From positions 7,541,501 through 7,605,500 of the forward strand of contig JAVHKY010000054.1 in assembly GCA_035079385.1 (NCBI GenBank): a stretch of DNA of 64,000 nucleotides, in the 5' to 3' direction. Positions 1-12,003 of this stretch are shown piece by piece. The first letter of the stretch is position 1; each line of letters opens with the position of its first letter. The stretch is from Aspidiotus rigidus. Taxonomy: Eukaryota > Arthropoda > Insecta > Hemiptera > Diaspididae. The translations under genes and the position numbers were made by a program. The notes beneath the pieces were generated by a model. That model was not told the origin of the DNA and did not search any database. It saw nothing but the letters and a program-made list of their open reading frames with translations.

Positions 1-292
1 TTACAAATACTTATTGACGAATATATACCGAAAATGGAAAAGGTGAGTTCTACCCGATGATTTTTGAAGGCGAAATGAATCTATAATCAGGAATGTCTTA
101 TTTTCTGTTCGTATTTTACAAAATGCGTCTCAATCTATATTTAATTCCGAATTGTGTGTATTTTTCTAGATTACTCCGAGCGATTTTCGCTCGCCTATTG
201 GTCGATTGAAACTCTTTTTTGAGGAAAAAGATGTTCTTCGAAAAGGATTTAGCGAACCTAAAGAGCTACTCAGTGCCGACCATTGGTTCTGA
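1..292 (+). CDS. C-terminal two exons of an unidentified protein (partial)
   Basis: An open frame runs from the window edge to 42 and ends at a good donor (AAG|GTGAGT). It resumes at 170 after a pyrimidine-rich TTTTTCTAG acceptor and stops with TGA at 290-292. The 14 and 40 visible residues splice in phase 0. The terminal exon reads ITPSDFRSPIGRLKLFFEEK, then an Asp/Lys-rich linker, and ends LLSADHWF. The compact hydrophilic and aromatic composition and clean splice sites argue for a real gene whose body lies left of the window. I do not recognise the family and see no domain signature. The 3' end is convergent with the helicase gene; an AATAAA at 423-428, about 130 nt past the stop, is a plausible poly(A) signal. 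Confidence 0.6.
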
Positions 293-1368
293 GAATATGT
301 TTTCTTTCATTGTTTCCTCTAAAGCCTGCTGTGGGAATCTTTGTTACCAAAAAATATGGTATTTATAAAATATTTGATATATTTTCTATCCGGTTTGTAT
401 CTTTGAAAACAAAGTTGATGTAAATAAATTCCTTTTCGCTAAAAGATTATTTCAGCTGTTGCACTTATTCATGTTATAGGGCATGACCAAATTCTTGTGA
501 GTCTTTCAAAAAACTTGGAGGGGAGAGGATATGAAAATGAGTAATTATCTCTTTCAGTGTACATTTCACCACTAAATGAGCTGTTCGGCAAAATGCTACG
601 TTTAGTTGATTCCAAAAGGATTTGAGTATAGTAATAATATTATATTATAATCAAAGGCAAGAATATACTATTTAAACCGATCCGTTTCCAGTGTTTAGGC
701 CATCACGTAACGTTCTTGAGCATGTACTCACGTGAAATAAGATAAATTATTTCTAAAAGTATATTTTGCACCGGATTCAGAACCATTTCTCGATAGATCA
801 AGTTTTATTGTAATAAATTTGTTTGATGGCCCAGCATCGTCCCGAGACGTGATGTTCGTTCTCGAACTCGAATCAACGATAGCGGTGTTGAACCTCCTCC
901 TATCAAGAGTTTAGGATACCGAAACGTGTCCTAAAATCCAAGATGAATTTTAAAAAATTCATTCAAATTTCGGTATGTCATCTTACTGCATGTAATGTAT
1001 CGAAGTTCTGATTTTGTAACCAACGATTATGGATATGACACCGAGAAGAGCTCTAGCAAAAATTCTTTTAACGCTGGAATCTCTTTTAGAATCATATTGA
1101 AATGTTCTCACTAAAATAAGTAACCTTAATGAATAATTTTTTTGAAGAGCTTATGAAAATAATTCCAATGATCTTCTTTATAATGTTAACATGACAATAA
1201 CCATACTCTGACAAAGTTCTTTAGCGAAGAGTTTTATTGATTCGCCGAGTACAATCAAAATGAAAATAGTCAAAAACCGACAAACAAAAAATTAGGAGTT
1301 ATCTCCGTCCTTCAAATAATTTGATTATTTACAAAACAGAAATACGCAAATTAAATCAACAAAAAGCG
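293..1368. other. convergent intergenic region with two candidate poly(A) signals
   Basis: This stretch separates two genes transcribed towards each other. AATAAA on the plus strand at 423-428 suits the upstream gene. AATAAA on the minus strand (TTTATT at 1,233-1,238) lies about 130 nt past the helicase stop. No coding signal is visible. Confidence 0.5.
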
Positions 1369-3831
1369 TCATTTGTCCTCCAATTTCGCTAAATCATCGG
1401 TCTCCGTGTCCACATGTTCGATCGTGATGCCTATGTAACATTAAAAAGAATATGCAATTCAAAGTTGAAGCTTGAATGGATATTTAAGAAATAATCTCTA
1501 GAGCTTAATAGCACACACCACCTTACTGAAGCAAGAAGATCATTTTCAAAAAATATTTATGATCGGTTGGGATTCATGCTTAGCATTAGTTAAAATTTCC
1601 ATTACTGTAATAGATATCGTGAATACTAAGGGAAGAAATTTAGTCAAAAAGCAATAGCATCAATTCCAAGTCTACATCTGCGATTTCTTGCCTTTCAAAC
1701 CCTATAGTTCTAACTCATCATTTTGTTTTCATGCTGATGAAAATTTCTATTTCTTAAATTTACGTACCAAAATGTCTTTCGATTTCTTTCATGGTGTCAT
1801 ACTTTTGAGGACTGTCAATTAAATTTATGGCAATTCCCGACTTGCCAAATCGTCCAGTTCGACCAATACGATGTAGATACGTCTCGAAATCTGGATTTCC
1901 CACATGATCAACAGGAAGATCCCAATTCACAACCATTGTAACTTGGTCTATATCGATACCTGTAAATAAAAAACGTGTTCAAAGTAATTTTCGAAGAGTT
2001 TTCGAAAAATTTCTCTCATTAATATTATTCGAACTCGCCTCGTGCTAAGAGGTTGGTCGTTATCAGCACCGTGTGTTTTCCTTCTCTGAATCTATCCAAT
2101 ATTTGTATTCGTTGTTCGACAGTCAGATCACCGGTAAGCAGAGCTACTGAGTGCCCATCCTTAGTCAATTTTGCACACAACCACGACGCAGTTTTCTTCG
2201 TCTATAACACATGAATAAACTACGGTTTACATCATTATCAGTAAACATATTATAATGTTTTGTAAATTCAATTACACAGAATTAAAATGCTACATTTACA
2301 CGAGAAATCTACATACATGGCAAAAGATAATTGCTTGCCCCTTTTTAATGATATAAGAGATATTGGTAATAGCCCTGTATTTTTTATCATCATCTTCACA
2401 ATTTACGTAATAATGTTCTATATTATCCAACGACTCTTCTTCGCGTCTTAATCTAATAATCACAGCATTTGGGGCCATCATTTCTGCAAATTCCATCACT
2501 TCGGAATTGTATGTTGCAGAGAAGAAGATCATTTGACAATTATTTGACAAGAATCTACAAAGAATTACGGTGGTGTTTCAAAAAGAAGAGAGAAAAAGTA
2601 ACAATGTAAAGTAGCGATGTCAGAAATTACTTTCTGATTCGGAGGCTCTGCTCTTGATGGCCTTGCGTAGCTATCATTACATCCGCCTCATCCAAAACGA
2701 ATACAGTCAATTTGCTCAAATTTATGAGTTTATGTTTTATACCCCAGTCAACAACTTTGCCAGGTGTACCTATTATAATATGTTCTCTGCCGGTTGGTTC
2801 TGCGATGAAATAAATTACAATTGTAGTTCTAAGAAATGAAAACAATACATCTTTAATGGGAGATTTCTTACTTTCCTCTCCTCGCAAAGCAAATTTAATG
2901 ACTATATCTTGACAATATTGAGCCATCTTGGCTACAATTTCACCGGTTTGAACAGCCAATTCATAAGTAGGAGATAGACAAAGAGCCTGAAAAAAACTCC
3001 TCTGATTAATGGAGGGACAAAAAAACGACAAAAAGTTGAAGAAGAAAGTCCACTGATTCTAACCTGGGTTTGTTGAAGTTCAGGTTTAATTCGACTCAAC
3101 ATAGCCAGGACAAAAGCTGCGGTTTTACCAGTACCCGACTGGGATTGAGCTATCATATTTTGGGGTCTAAATATCACAAACAACCCAGAATATCACACAA
3201 CTTGAACAAATTATTATTATAACACAATATATTTCCTTAGAAACTTACGGATCTGCTAAAAGAGTGGGTACTGCCGTTTCCTGAATTTTTGACGGAGTAT
3301 CGAAACCCATACTGTACACACCTTTCAAAAGTGCCGGTTTTCTATGAAATTCAAATACCTCTCATCGGTGGTGAAAGTTATGAGACCAAAATTAACGAGT
3401 TTTAGATACTTACAGATGTAGAGCTTCAAAAGATTTTACTGAGTACAGAGGAGAATTCGGATCCTTCCTTTGAACGTCTACATCATATTTGTTATCGATT
3501 AATTTATTCGCACTCGACGCACCATCATTGTGTTTCATTTTAGCCAGTCTAATCGCACTTACCTGAAGATTATAAAAGAAGTGAGTATCTTACAAGGATA
3601 TAAACTCTTGTTAAATATAAGATTTGAACGAAATATTGACGGAGAAGGGAGAATAACAGAAGAGCATCGAATGGGAGTCCATCCAATTTCAGAGATCACC
3701 ACCCATTCAAGAGGAAACAGATGATCACTCGATATTTTGTGGAAGATAAGAAAGACAGATTCATCATATTTATGACTTACTTGTGCGTTGATTGTGTCCA
3801 AATCGGACAGAGGTCGAGGTTGACTAATCAT
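1369..3831 (-). CDS. DDX19: DEAD-box ATP-dependent RNA helicase DDX19/Dbp5 family (mRNA export)
   Basis: The gene encodes a 444-residue DEAD-box ATPase of the Dbp5/DDX19 family, which remodels exported mRNPs at the cytoplasmic face of the nuclear pore. The ten minus-strand exons are 3781-3831, 3414-3562, 3249-3341, 3064-3166, 2872-2986, 2631-2799, 2317-2554, 2039-2201, 1768-1959 and 1369-1430; all phases close. Visible motifs: Q motif GFDTPSKIQ; motif I GTGKT (109-113); [18 protein letters not shown] (207-210); SAT (239-241); [10 protein letters not shown]; and HRIGRTGR (390-397). [13 protein letters not shown] in the N-terminal extension is diagnostic of DDX19. The start chosen is the only ATG in frame with exon 2 (MISQPRP); a further upstream exon cannot be excluded, since vertebrate proteins are somewhat longer. 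The intron at 1960-2038 uses a GC donor. The gene is divergent from mRpL15. Confidence 0.95.
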
Positions 3832-5030
3832 CTGGCTGTAGATAATGTTCTTTTTCAGGATCGATGACAAGCATATTTCCTTCTACTCCATGGCATTACT
3901 GTTGTTTTAATTCACAAAAAAAGGATTGATCAATGTAGTATTCGTCAACGCAAATAGATTTCCGTACCGGCTTTTGGCTATGCACTTTCAAACAGATTTC
4001 AATCAGTTCTCTGTCTCAATTAGTCTCAATCATGTCATTGTCATGTGCGAGAGCAGCAAGACTATAAGAGAGTGACCTTTTTTTTTTTTTAGCTGTGGGA
4101 GTGTGGGGACTCATTATTGTGAGTAAAACAACACTACAAAGTTGAATTGACGAATCCGCAAAACAACGATCAGCGGAATAAGACTTTTCTTGGGCTTCAG
4201 TATGCGATATCAAAAGCCTTATTCTCTTGACCGTGGTTTTGCCGATAGGTCAATTCAATTTGCACGGCAGAATAGCATTGTTATCAACATAATGTCGTTA
4301 TCAAGGTCTTCATTTTCTCACCGCTCGCGAAACTCATGATGAATTTAATGAGTTATCAATCAATCGATTTGAGCCAAATTTGAGTCAAATTAAATATAAA
4401 ATCAATTAATAATGTATGATATAATCCTTTTTCAAATCGGTACTAAACTTACAAAAATCTCATGAGAACCGTAGAGTTTTTCCGTGTTCTTGAAATGTTG
4501 GTAGGCGAACACCTCTAATTCAATAAGGAGAAAAAGAAGTTTGCCAAAGAACGGTATTCAAAAATCGAATCTCCGAAAACTGAGCAGTTGGGTTTCATCG
4601 AGTGTATCGGTAATAATCCAGGGTAATTTTTTTCTTACTCTATCTCTTTTAATCACATATCGGCAAAAATCAAGGAACTAATCAACAGAATGGTATGATA
4701 ATGATCACGAATGGTTTTATCGTTAAAAATTGCGTTTATGTGATCGTACCAGTTATTTAGTTCCTTAACAAGTGGGCATGAGGCTAGGATGAGGCTAGAG
4801 CCACGGCGAGTTTCGGAAACCATGAGAAGAAAATTGAAAAATGTTATTTTTGAAGACCTCAATTTATTGGTCGCCTGCTGACTAGTGTGGCAAAAATGTT
4901 GAATCCGCCCCTTCTAACGATGATTTCATTTGTTCTTCTCTTTTCAAATCTGATTGTTTATTCTCAATGTGATCATTTGATGACAGAACAGTGTAACAGT
5001 AACAGGAGGGTACGTTAATGCTGAGAAATC
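3832..5030. promoter_or_regulatory. shared upstream region between divergent DDX19 and mRpL15 genes
   Basis: About 1.2 kb separates two divergently transcribed housekeeping genes, so it should contain both promoters. A T tract lies near 4,079-4,090. No TATA-type element or coding exon can be assigned with confidence. Confidence 0.4.
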
Positions 5031-6290
5031 ATGGTTCTTGGTAAAGATTTAGTGGATTATACGTATAATTTACTGCGCAATTCTCCCCGGATTTGTATCG
5101 GCAATATTGCACCTTTTAAAGATGCCAAAAAGAAGGTATTGTGTGTTTCATGTATCTGAAACTAGTAATCATGATCGTGTTATAATTTGTTTTTATTATC
5201 CGACTTTCAGAATCGTAGCAGGCGAGGGGATCATATGGGCAATAACAGAGGTCTTGGGAAGAATAAAAGAGACTCTTTTTTTGCCCTCGGGGCTGAGAGT
5301 CAAAAAATGCCATTTGTGTTGAGAATACCCGATGAAAACTATTATGAAAGAAATGAGTCAGTCGTCGTTGGTTCTGTATGTAAGAACTACGCGAGAATAG
5401 GAATCTCATGAATATATTTAAATTTTTGCAGACACAGGCGAGAATATCCACCGTTATCTTTACAGAAGTTGCAGACTATGATTGATCTCAATCGTATTGA
5501 TTCAGGAAAACCGATTGATATTGCTGCCATTTTGAGAACGGGCTTATTCAACATAGATCCGATGAGGAAACATTTCGGCATTCAGTTGACTGACAAAGTA
5601 TTTACATTTCAAGTTACAGAAAAGTCTGTGCTCTCTCTCCATATTTCCACAGAAATTCTATTCTTTTTCCAGGGAATTGATAATTTTGAAGCCAAAATAA
5701 ACATTGAAGTACAATGGGCTCCAGAGTCGGTCATTGCTGCCATTGAAAAGAATGGAGGCGTTATAACCACCGCTTACTACGACATCAGAAGTTTATTAAT
5801 TCTCCGAGATCCAAAAGCTTTTTTCGAAAAAGGTAACGTCTTTCACCCTGAAGTATTACGAGTACGACGTATTTTTTTTTAATTGAATTTTATGTAAAAT
5901 TCACGTTTCTATTGTTAAAATCTGTAACTTCGGATAATGCAGGCTCTTATTACTTTCAATATCTTATTACAAATTTTTTTAATTCAAGGTGAGTCGATTC
6001 CGAAACGACTTCCTCCGCCGGACGACGCTGTTTTGTACTATACCAGTCCAGAAAATCGGGGCTATTTAGCTGACCCAGATAAAGTCTCGTGGGAACGACT
6101 AGTTCTAGCTCAGAAGTACGGTTATCAGTTACCTAGAATCGAAGACGACCCAGATTACGAAATGCTAAGTGAAAAAAAAGATCCTCGACAAATATTCTAT
6201 GGTCTAGAACCCGGTTGGGTTGTCAATTTGAAAGAACGAGTTATATTAAGAACTCTAGATCCCACTTTGAATGAGTATTACAAATTATGA
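5031..6290 (+). CDS. mRpL15: mitochondrial large-subunit ribosomal protein L15 (uL15m)
   Basis: The gene encodes a 292-residue protein of the mitochondrial large ribosomal subunit. The five exons are 5031-5135, 5211-5356, 5432-5597, 5673-5832 and 5989-6290. Recognisable stretches match metazoan MRPL15 in order: a basic N-terminus ending in KDAKKK; NRSRRGDHMGNNRG (the Arg/Gly-rich rRNA-binding tail of L15 proteins); PPLSLQKLQTMIDLNRID; FEAKINIEVQWAPE; AAIEKNGGVITTAYYD; and the C-terminal NRGYLADPDK, ARKYGY-like QKYGYQLP and KDPRQIFYGLEPGWVVN. Length is close to the human protein. Exon 2 ends at a non-consensus but phase-correct donor (GA|GTCAGT). The start ATG begins a hydrophobic and basic leader plausible for mitochondrial import. 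AATAAA at 6564-6569 is a candidate poly(A) signal. Confidence 0.95.
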
Positions 6291-7409
6291 TGATCAAAGA
6301 ATACGATCTTGTAAATGTAGGTATTTTCTTTTTGTAGCTCTCCTCAAGATTAATGTGTACAAAAATTACATTTTCCATCTTGAAGAACGTTAGAATTTCT
6401 TTTGAGTATAAGAGCGATATAAATCTGTATTTATTCAATCTTTCTACCACTATACTCAGATGGTGGAGTTGTTTTTCGTAGTCAGAGGAATGTGTATTTC
6501 TTCTCTCACTCTCTCAGAAAGAAGTATTCATGAATCCATGGGCAGTATACTTTTAACTCGTGAAATAAATGCAATAGTTTAATTTATCGTTGAATTTCAT
6601 TTAATATTAGATTCATGATCAGAGGTACACGCTTTTAGAGCGTAATTAATCTTATTTTCAATGCCGGAAAATTTGTTCGCACGATCTCCACGAACTATAC
6701 GAGACAATATGCTTACAAGAAAACGCAAATTCAAAGGTTCAGATAATCGATCAAAAATATAATTTAATATTTACGGATAAAAGAAAAGCTACGCTTAGAA
6801 ATACCTAGTATAACCTTTTTCTGTTTACATTTTCAAATACATAATTCGAGTTTATCTCACAGTTAACAAAGATCAATAATGACGCTGAAAATTGAATCAC
6901 GTTCTGTTAGGGTAAAGACGACCTACCTCTTTTTTTCGATCATCATAAACAAAGAAAATCGAGATTCTAACTTAAAGTCAACCATCAACAATACATAGTC
7001 TAATACAACGGAATGAATATCCCGAAACTAAACTATTAATTAGGAAAGATTATCACTTTAAGGTTAAGATAAAACAAGATACTATGAACAAATCAATTCT
7101 CACTTCTGTTAGGTACAAAGATGATAATTTGACAAATAAATAATGAGCGCTTCGTAAAAAAAAATAGACTTCGCAGCACTCAATTGAAAATCTCATTTAA
7201 AAAAGAAATTAAGTAGCAAATTATCCTAAATGAAAGTAAAGTATCGTACTAAACAAAAGAAAACAGGAAATAATCAGTAATTAAAATAGGAGGAATATAG
7301 TAGAGTACGTAAAAGCAATAAAGCGAACATGATACCGAACATAGGTTGTCACTGTCAACCGAAGTGCTCAAAATTGAAAGATATGGTTGAAAACAAATTT
7401 TCATTTATG
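6291..7409. other. convergent 3' intergenic region
   Basis: This AT-rich stretch lies between the convergent mRpL15 and ZNF800-like genes. It contains the candidate mRpL15 poly(A) signal at 6564-6569 and otherwise no recognisable feature. Confidence 0.5.
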
Positions 7410-10400
7410 CTACCTCGGAGTACTTTTTGCTCTATTCAGAATTGGAAATTTTAAAACTTTTTCGTCTTTATTGTCGGGCAGTGATGAAGCGATAACAATT
7501 TTATTCGACGTTGAGCTGACAGTTTTACCTGCTCTCAAACCGTATCTTTTCTCTTTTCCGCTGCTATCTGAAGATGCAGAAGACGAACTAGGAGACTTCT
7601 CACGAGTATTAACAAAATCAGCTTCGACATTCTCATCGGACATGTCTTTACCGAAGATTATGGTCATGACCGACTTTTTCAAGTTCTCCTCAGTCATTGT
7701 CGCTGGATCCAATTCGGTACCTGTAAACATAAATGAGAAAAGTCTTCAACTATTTTCAAAATAAAATGTATTCCCTCTAAGGGCGAATCAATTAGTGTGA
7801 CTTTTTATCTCATGGAACGAAATACCCCCTCCCCCTTCGTTTTAGGATTTATAACAAAAAAATCGATCATTCAAGTTTTTGAAAAGAAATGTATATTAAT
7901 TATGTAATTGTTCAGGTCAAAACGTTTAATTTAAATATTTTGAAATTGGGATGCAATCGCTTTAAACCAGTTCTGCAATTTCACCCAGTGAGATTTACTG
8001 AAAAACTCATTATTCATATAATATTCTATCGGAATAAAAATAACTTACATGGTGCCAACGTAAACGGTGTAGAATCCCCCAAGGAATTCATTTTAGGTAA
8101 CTTCGGCGCTATTTTTGTTTCTTCAGTCGACAGGTTTTGTTTTCTTGCCACCCTTAAAGCAGTAATTGGAGTCTGTTCGTCTTTCGACGATTCGAGTCCT
8201 TTCGGACTAGTAGCATTACTCGCGACGGTATCGACCGACTGTCGAGTTTTCTTGATTTGACTTTTCTTTAAAATAAAAGGTCTCCGTACAGATTTCGTTT
8301 CTTCTGTAATTTGAGTCCGTTCGTCACTCGACGATTCGAGTCCGTTCGGAATAGTAACATCACTCGCGACGGTATCGACCGACATTTGAGTTTTCTTGAA
8401 GATGAAAGGTTTCCGAATCACTTTAGTTTCTTTTGTAATTTGAGTCCGTTCGTCACTCGACGATTCGAGTCCGTTAGGAATAGTAACATTACTCGCGACG
8501 GTATCGACCGACATTTGAGTTTTCTTCAAGATAAAAGGTTTTTTCTTCCTAGTTTCTTTTAAAGCTAATTTTTTCTTCTTCAAAGGACTATTGCCCTTCA
8601 CTTTTGTGACAGTTTTGATGCTCAGATGCTTCACAACCTCAGTTTTATTAACGTCTGTTAGTACCACAGCGGTGGTCTCATTTTTGGTTTTATCATCAAC
8701 AGTAGGTGAATTACCTTTCTTTTTCAAACCACTGACCATCTTACGTTTACCTGTTTTTTCTGTAGATTCCACGTTTAATTTTCGTTTAATAGGAGCCACA
8801 GTCTGCAAGGAAATAGCACGAGCATTTGCTGTTACTTCACGTTTTTTTCTGTCGATTGATCTTTCTCGACTTGTTCCCTTACGGCAACAACATTTTCCCG
8901 AATCCGGTGGCGCACCGGACGATTCAGCGATGAAAATTGAATCCACTTTGGATAAATCATTTTCACTCAAAACCGGATGTCGGTCAGACAAGTGAGGGAG
9001 TAATTCGCTCTTACATACAGAACGAAAATCACAGCCATTTAAAGCACATTTATAACTACGCACGACGCCGTTTTCCGAGTTCCATTTGTAGTCGTTCAAT
9101 GCATACGTCGTCTTGCAATCTTCACAATAAATTGAAACTTCGTTTTTCTCGATTTTCTTCATTATGCCCGTAATCTTAGGATCTTCATTTTCATCTTTGA
9201 TACCACGTTTATCGTGCAATGTTTTCAATATGTGAGCTAATTTCGATCGTGTAAATTGACCGTTCGACAAATCCACCTTCGCCATATCGGATTTGTCGTC
9301 ATGAATACTAACCATGGAACTTCGTCTAGAGCTGTCCGCACTATCCATCGACACACCAGATGGTATCGCATATCCTCCAACAGGCATGCTGTTAGTACTG
9401 ATCGGTTGATTGACGCCTTCTTTACGATAATTCATTCTAACTTGGATACCAATTTTTTTGGAAGACGATGGCGATGAAGTTCTGAGAGGTAGTCCTACTT
9501 TCTTCGATTGAGATGTCATTGATGTGATTTTTTTATTCGTGCAATTATTGTCCTCTTCAATTTTCTGTGCAAGCTTAGGAGCAACTATTGGAGTTAAAGA
9601 AATAACAGGCACTAAGGAAGAAGCGGAAGCGTCAGATATTGAATCAGTATCGTCACTACTTGATGCATTTTTGCGTCGTGATGAGTAAGCGCTTCTATTC
9701 GTTAATTGACGGCCACAAACGGAACTTTCTTTTTCCCGGTCACCTTTTTCCTGTTTCTAAGTAAAAAGAACAGAAAAATATGAAAGTAGAATATCTATAT
9801 TCTCCAATTGCGAATGATCAGTGTTGACAATACGCGTACCTGTTCATTTTTCGCAATTGGTGAGACATTGTTTTCGTTGGAAAATTTTGATTTTACTGTG
9901 GAAGTTGTAGTAGTTGGTAGCGGCTTCGAAGTACGCACTGATGCATTCATAGCATTCTTCTTCTTTACAAAGGATACTTGTACGCGAGACTTTAACCTCT
10001 CCAATTGCTCAACTGATTTATGATGAACTGAAAATTAGAACGAAAATGAGATAATTAAAACATTTTTCTCGCATTCACGATAGCGCTTGACGATTCTTAC
10101 TTGATTTCAAATGTCTCAAGACCGACTTTTTTGTCGTATAATTCAACGGACATAGAGGACATTTAAAACGCTTCTCGTTCACATAGGTAGTGGGTGTCAC
10201 GGTGGTTGTTCCTGAATACGAAGAAAAACAAAATCTCTTTAAATTTGTCAACAATGGAGATGAAACTTCCAACCTAATTAGTAATTACTCACTTTTGTTA
10301 GGCAATTTTATTGTATCTACTTTCTTCGATTCTTCTTGAGCTACAGCCGAGACCTTATCGTTCGTGGAAGATAACTAAGAATCAAACAGCCCCTTTAAAA

Positions 10401-11980
10401 CAAATTCTAGGCAACAATTTCGTACAAAAGATAATAAACTCACTTCCGGTAATTTTACGACCGGTTCCTTAAAGGATTGATTCGTTTTGATAGTCTGTTG
10501 TAAGGCACACTTCGTATTTTCCATGCTTTGTAAATGTAGAATTGGTTCTGTCGGAATAAATTCAGACGATAGAGAGGTGATTCTCTTTAAAACAGTTGTC
10601 AAATCTTTCCGACACGTTATTCTGAATGGACGCGATGAAAATTCTTTCAAGCATTCTTTCGCTTTTAAATTCTCTTCAACTTTGGAGGGATTAGTCATAA
10701 CGGTTGCGTCTCCATTCTGTAACAAAATTCGAAATATTCGTAGGTGATATTGGTCTAGGGTTTTTTATTTGTGTAGTGCGATGAAGAGAATGATAAATAT
10801 CGTGAGCAAATCAAAGATAAATTTTAAAGAAAATCCAATTCGTTGAACTAAGCGTCAATTCATCGATAAGTTTGCGTCACGTTTCGAGAACAGCGATTTA
10901 AGCATAATCTTGAATTGTTCCTACGCATCAACTTACTTCGTTACTTTGAGCATGAACTGTACTGTACATATCACAACAGTATACTCGTTTATGGGAGATG
11001 AAATTCAGTAAACTACGAAATAAACTTTTGCAGACTTTACATTCGTAAATTAAATCACACTCATAATTCAACAGTTGTTTCACCTAGGAGAAAATATTAT
11101 TAAGCGTTAGCCAAGAGGTACACTCATTTCTATAATTGATAACGATAACTATCATAAATCAATTCTGACTTCTTCAGTTCCATCGTTCAAGAGTGAAACA
11201 ACACCACTAATGGTAGTACAACTCATTTCAACTGGTTTTCGCAAAATAGTAATATCTTTTTTAGCTGTGGCCGATCCCGCAGCTTTCATTTTCTTCGCCT
11301 TCTCTGGGTTTAACTGAGCTCGCATACTCACTGTAAGCAAGAAATAAGATTCGATTACGAAAGAATACGATTGAACAATATCTTTAATCAATGATCTCTC
11401 GAGAATTTTGTAAGATCGAATGTTAGAATTCAGTGTATCTTGGAAATTTAGTTTGAAGGTTTCACAAAATAACAGTACTCCTACAGATATTTGAGCGATT
11501 ACCTCGAATGTATCGACCATCAAGATTCGATCTCTATTAAGTCTACCGCATCAACTATTACTGTTTCTTTAGACCAAAATTTACACTTGATGTATGTTCA
11601 GAACATACATCGATATTTCTTGACCGAATAGTAAGACATTATAACTCGCAGATGATTGAAAAGATATTGTTTTGATAATATTATGTACTGACATAAAATA
11701 ATCTGTGAGCAATTCACTGCTTCATCATTATTTATTGAAAACATGCACATTATACTAATGAGGTTTCTAAACGACCAAAATATTTCACGAGCAATGGATG
11801 TCACAGTTCAATCACGAGGAACTTACGAATCGCCCTCTGTCGGGTAATCGTACGAGGCGAAATGCCATAACAGTTTTCAGCCTCTTTGAGATCAATTTCT
11901 CCTGCGTTAATTCTTCTTATTGCTTCTGATAGATCGTCATCGGTCCAAGGTCTGGAGTCATCCTCTTCAGTGTGAGACAT
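7410..11980 (-). CDS. ZNF800-like zinc-finger protein with N-terminal pipsqueak-type HTH
   Basis: The gene encodes a 1,044-residue probable nuclear DNA-binding protein. The nine coding exons (minus) are 11827-11980, 11170-11330, 10937-11083, 10444-10716, 10293-10374, 10101-10211, 9840-10027, 8049-9756 and 7410-7720; all phases close. Residues about 11-50 (WTDDDLSEAIRRINAGEI, then AENCYGISPRTITRQ) look like a pipsqueak HTH. Residues 106-142 match the first finger of vertebrate ZNF800: ECKVCKSLFRSLLNFISHKR, with C120, C123, H136 and C141. A C2H2 finger follows at 290-311 (C290, C293, H306, H311), and a third Cys-rich module at about 578-635 (YCEDC and YKCALNGCDF...HLSDRH). The long exon is Lys/Ser/Thr-rich and holds a triplicated segment. 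The exon 2 donor (GAA|GTCAGA) is non-consensus; without splicing there the frame stops at once. A short 5'UTR exon ends at 12001, preceded by an acceptor. Divergent from UQCC1. Confidence 0.85.
8165..8550 (-). repeat. in-frame triplication (about 44 codons) in the ZNF800-like gene
   Basis: Three adjacent coding repeats each contain a core resembling KPFILKKTQMSVDTVAS, followed by NGLESSSDERTQIT. The first two (about 8300-8550) are nearly identical. The third, nearest the C-terminus, is more diverged and has a short insertion. All three stay in frame, which indicates tandem duplication inside a translated exon. Confidence 0.85.
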
Positions 11981-12003
11981 GGTGTGAGCAAGTAGAACTT
12001 TCT

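Noticed and set aside
3785..3870. Longer DDX19 N-terminus reading through to 3870
   Set aside because: The frame begins with TTG there, not ATG; the first in-frame ATG is at 3829-3831.
8311..9477. Plus-strand frames over the ZNF800-like gene
   Set aside because: Antisense shadows of the 1.7-kb coding exon.
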